NCBI GenBank assembly: GCA_016296985.1
Contig: JAEDHM010000069.1
Span: 1 to 7,733, forward strand
Source of the DNA: Clostridia bacterium
Lineage (GTDB): Bacteria; Bacillota; Clostridia; Christensenellales; CAG-1252
Length of the DNA: 7,733 nucleotides
Direction: 5' to 3'
Positions 5,177 through 7,733 of this stretch are shown in pieces. The notes under the pieces were generated by a model. It made no database searches and had not been told where the DNA came from. It saw nothing but the letters and a program-made list of their open reading frames with translations. Positions within the stretch are counted from its first letter, which is position 1; each line of letters starts with the position of its first letter. Position numbers and translations under genes: made by a program.

Positions 5177-7624
5177 ATGGAACAATTGGAAATGAGTGAA
5201 GTAACAAGGATAATTGAGCAACCATTGGAAGATATAATGCATTCTTCCATGTTGCCCTTTGCCGAATACGTTATTTTGGATAGAGCGTTGCCTAGGGTAG
5301 AGGATGGTTTAAAACCTGTTCAACGCCGTATTTTGTACAGTATGATGGAGTTGGGATTGTCTCCCGACAAGCCTACTAGGAAATGCGCGAGAATCGTAGG
5401 TGACTGTTTAGGTAAATATCACCCTCACGGTGATATCTCGGTTTATGATGCGTTGGTACGTTTGGCACAACCTTTTAACATGAACAAACCTCTTATTGAA
5501 GGACAGGGTAACTTTGGCTCAATCGACGGCGACTCTGCTGCGGCAATGAGATATACCGAGGCAAAAATGTCCCCTATGGCGTTGGAGCTTTTAAGAGATA
5601 TTGACAAGGAAACCGTTCCTTTCAGTTTAAACTTCGACGATACTTTGCCCGAGCCTGATATGTTGCCCGGAAGATTCCCCAATCTTTTGGTGAACGGTAC
5701 AAACGGTATTGCTATCGGTTTGGCCACAAACATTCCTCCTCACAACTTAGGAGAGGTTGTTGACGGTATCGTTGCAATGATAGAAAATCCCAAAATTTCT
5801 TTGGACGAAATGATGACGATAATCAAAGCACCCGACTTTCCTACCGGTGGTATTATCGTTTGCGGTGAAGAATTGCGTACTGCTTATGAAACAGGAAAGG
5901 GTAAAATCACCATTCGCGCACGTGTAAAAATTGAAAAGGATGGGGATAAAAAGAGTATCGTTGTTACTGAAATTCCCTATCAGGTAAACAAAACCGCTTT
6001 ATTGTTGAAAGTAGCCGAATACCGTGAAACGAAAAAAGACCTTTTCGCCGATATCGCAGACATAATCGACGAATCCGACAAGCAAGGATTGAGGGTTGTG
6101 TTCAAACTGAAGAGGGGCGCAGACGCAAACCGTATGATTTCAACTTTGATGAAACAAACCGACTTGTCCAAAACTTTCGGTATCAACATGGTAGCAATAG
6201 CCGGCGGAAAACCCAAGCTTATGGGTATTTTGGAAATAATGTCCTACTACATTGAATATCAAAGGACGATTATTTTAAGGCGTACCAACTACGATCTTGC
6301 CGCTGCAAAGGAAAGGGTTGAAATTTTGAGTGGATTGCTTATTGCAATTCAAAATATTGACGACGTAATTCGCATAATCAAAAAGGCTGCAAACGTAACC
6401 GAGGCAAAACTTAATTTGAGAAATAGATTTGCTTTGACTGAAAGACAAGCTCACGCAATTGTTGAAATGAAGTTGCGTAGACTTACTCATTTGGAGACTG
6501 TTGACCTTCAAAGCGAAATTGATACCTTGCATAGAAAGATTGAAGAATACACTGCTATTGTCAACAGCAAACGCCGTCAACTTTGTATTGTTCGCGAAGA
6601 ACTTAAGGAAATCAAACGTAAATACAAAAACGAAAGAATTTCCACTCCCGTATTTAGCGCCGAACAAATTGATATCAAGGAAGACGACGGTACGAAGCCC
6701 GTTACAAACGGTGCAGTTGTTTTGACTGACGACGGATGTATTAAGTTTGTAAACAGCAGGAGTTTTTCTCAGGGTAGTAGGCAAACTGAAAGTTTGGATA
6801 CTTATTCCGTTGTTCGCGACAGCGTAATGACGGCAACCGACAAAGTACTGTTCGGTTTTACCGACAAGGGAAATTATATTCGCTATGGTATTGACGGAAT
6901 GGTTGAAAAGAAATGGAAGGATAAGGGCGTTACTTTGCTTAAACTTATTCCCTCCGCTGATCCCGAAGAGACCTTAGTATCCATTATGGCAATAGACGAA
7001 AATAGAATAGGTGATGATGATATCTTGTGTATGTTTACCGACAAGGGTATGATCAAGTTTACCTCTTTTAAAGAGTACAAGATCAACAAAAACTATTCGC
7101 CTGCAATTTCAATGAAGAACGAAGACGAACACGTTATTGCAGTTGATATTCTATCTCCTTATTCTACGGTTACCATGGTTACACAAAAGGGTATGTGTAT
7201 CAATATGAGCATTGACGACGTTCCCGTTCAAGGAAGACGCTCGGGCGGTGTTAAGGGTATTCAGCTTGCTGATGACGATAAAGTTGTTTTTGCAGGTTTA
7301 AGCGATGGCGAAGGCGAACTTGTGTTAATCAACACAAAAGGACAGGGCAAACGTATTATTCTTGCCGAACTTGATGAAAGTAAACGCGGTAAGAAGGGCG
7401 TGAAACTTATTGACGACGTTATGTTTGCCGATATCGTTAAGATGCCTTATATGATAGCATTTACCGAAGTAAAAGATTATTTACCCGAAGGGTCTCCCGA
7501 TAGAGAATGTTTTGAGTGTCTCAGTACCGAAATGGTTCCTATTACCGAACCTAACGACGAGCCTGAGCTTGTAATAAGTTCAAGTTTGTTGAAACCTTTG
7601 AGAATTGTAAGAAACAAGGTATAA
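5177..7624 (+). CDS. parC: Type IIA DNA topoisomerase A subunit, probably topoisomerase IV ParC
   Basis: This DNA-breaking subunit pairs with the preceding gene to form an A2B2 enzyme that decatenates or relaxes the chromosome. In its 815 residues the winged-helix domain includes the quinolone-resistance region, with HPHGD at 82-86 and Ile87, and the Arg125-Tyr126 pair in AAAMRYTEA, Tyr126 being the expected catalytic tyrosine. A tower and coiled-coil region (about 330-490) follows, then a beta-pinwheel C-terminal domain from about 510 with repeated blades (for example TDDGCIKF, FTDKGNYIRY, FTDKGMIKF). At the blade-1 place where gyrase carries QRRGGKG this protein has SQGSRQTES (531-539), favouring ParC over GyrA. 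A loose GRRSGGVKG appears at 686-694 instead. The ATG at 5177 follows GAGGG (5166-5170) by 6 nt, 11 nt after the parE stop. An internal ATG at residue 6 lacks a comparable site. Confidence is high for the family and moderate for ParC. Confidence 0.9.
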   Translation: MEQLEMSEVTRIIEQPLEDIMHSSMLPFAEYVILDRALPRVEDGLKPVQRRILYSMMELGLSPDKPTRKCARIVGDCLGKYHPHGDISVYDALVRLAQPFNMNKPLIEGQGNFGSIDGDSAAAMRYTEAKMSPMALELLRDIDKETVPFSLNFDDTLPEPDMLPGRFPNLLVNGTNGIAIGLATNIPPHNLGEVVDGIVAMIENPKISLDEMMTIIKAPDFPTGGIIVCGEELRTAYETGKGKITIRARVKIEKDGDKKSIVVTEIPYQVNKTALLLKVAEYRETKKDLFADIADIIDESDKQGLRVVFKLKRGADANRMISTLMKQTDLSKTFGINMVAIAGGKPKLMGILEIMSYYIEYQRTIILRRTNYDLAAAKERVEILSGLLIAIQNIDDVIRIIKKAANVTEAKLNLRNRFALTERQAHAIVEMKLRRLTHLETVDLQSEIDTLHRKIEEYTAIVNSKRRQLCIVREELKEIKRKYKNERISTPVFSAEQIDIKEDDGTKPVTNGAVVLTDDGCIKFVNSRSFSQGSRQTESLDTYSVVRDSVMTATDKVLFGFTDKGNYIRYGIDGMVEKKWKDKGVTLLKLIPSADPEETLVSIMAIDENRIGDDDILCMFTDKGMIKFTSFKEYKINKNYSPAISMKNEDEHVIAVDILSPYSTVTMVTQKGMCINMSIDDVPVQGRRSGGVKGIQLADDDKVVFAGLSDGEGELVLINTKGQGKRIILAELDESKRGKKGVKLIDDVMFADIVKMPYMIAFTEVKDYLPEGSPDRECFECLSTEMVPITEPNDEPELVISSSLLKPLRIVRNKV

Positions 7625-7632
7625 AAGGGCAT

Positions 7633-7658
7633 AAAAAAAGTCCCGAAAACGGGACTTT
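7633..7658 (-). terminator. Intrinsic terminator of tRNA-Trp
   Basis: The stem is AAAGTCCCG (7637-7645) and CGGGACTTT (7650-7658) with a 4-nt loop, and the GC core is 6 bp. Read on the minus strand it is followed by an uninterrupted run of T (complement of the A run 7633-7639), a classic Rho-independent terminator directly after the tRNA CCA end. On the plus strand the stem is followed by GGCAGGGG with no T-run, so it is a poor terminator for parC. Confidence 0.85.
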
Positions 7659-7732
7659 GGCAGGGGAGACGCGACTCGAACACGCAACCGACGGTTTTGG
7701 AGACCGTTGCTCTACCATTGAGCCACTCCCCT
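7658..7732 (-). tRNA. tRNA-Trp (anticodon CCA)
   Basis: A full cloverleaf of 75 nt reads on the minus strand. The acceptor AGGGGAG pairs with CTCCCCT; the D arm is GCTC-AATGGTA-GAGC; the anticodon arm is ACGGT-CTCCAAA-ACCGT with CCA at plus-strand 7698-7700. The variable loop is CGGTT, and the T arm is GCGTG-TTCGAGT-CGCGT with two G-U pairs. The discriminator is G and the 3' CCA is encoded. Anticodon CCA reads UGG, tryptophan. Its promoter lies beyond the window edge. It converges on parC, with 33 nt between the parC stop and the tRNA 3' end. Confidence 0.97.
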
Positions 7733-7733
7733 A

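Noticed and set aside
5418..5436. Inverted repeat ATCACC/GGTGAT within parC
   Set aside because: It arises from codons for the invariant HPHGD motif and needs no separate function.
6275..6784. 169-codon open frame on the minus strand inside parC
   Set aside because: It shadows the conserved coiled-coil region of the A subunit. The composition is unnatural and no recognisable motif is present.
3159..7624. Naming the pair gyrB-gyrA
   Set aside because: The family is certain, but the missing blade-1 GyrA box, the ParE-like QTKGKLG and the lack of dnaA/recF neighbours favour topoisomerase IV. It is kept as the stated alternative because no phylogeny could be run.

Overview
This window is ordinary core-genome DNA from a low-to-mid GC bacterium, most likely a member of the Clostridia/Firmicutes. 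Four things point that way: a DivIVA-domain protein, a Firmicutes-type nicotinate phosphoribosyltransferase of about 480 residues, a linked pair of type IIA topoisomerase genes outside any dnaA/recF context, and strong purine-rich ribosome binding sites. All five protein genes end in TAA. I see no mobile element, CRISPR array, phage gene or sign of recent transfer.

Layout: (1) 2-835 (+), the 3' part of lgt (prolipoprotein diacylglyceryl transferase), cut by the window edge and carrying a long acidic tail. (2) 847-2298 (+), pncB, 11 nt downstream and probably cotranscribed. (3) 2299-2880 (-), a DivIVA-domain coiled-coil gene convergent with pncB. The two stop codons touch, and a strong intrinsic terminator oriented for pncB lies inside the opposing gene. 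(4) 2881-3158, a 278-nt AT-rich divergent intergenic region with a perfect 28-bp palindrome and two extended -10 elements facing right. (5) 3159-5165 (+) and 5177-7624 (+), an operon for the B and A subunits of a type IIA topoisomerase, which I read as topoisomerase IV (parE-parC) rather than gyrase. (6) 7658-7732 (-), tRNA-Trp(CCA), convergent with parC, with its own terminator in the 33-nt gap.

The genes do not form one pathway: they cover lipoprotein maturation, NAD salvage, cell pole/division, chromosome decatenation and translation. ParE and ParC assemble into one A2B2 enzyme. The DivIVA-type gene is transcribed divergently from parEC, so a link between division and chromosome segregation is possible but unproven.

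I found no convincing new multi-gene system. The most notable details are an isoleucine at the fluoroquinolone-contacting serine position of the A subunit, the terminator buried in a convergent coding sequence, and the intergenic palindrome.
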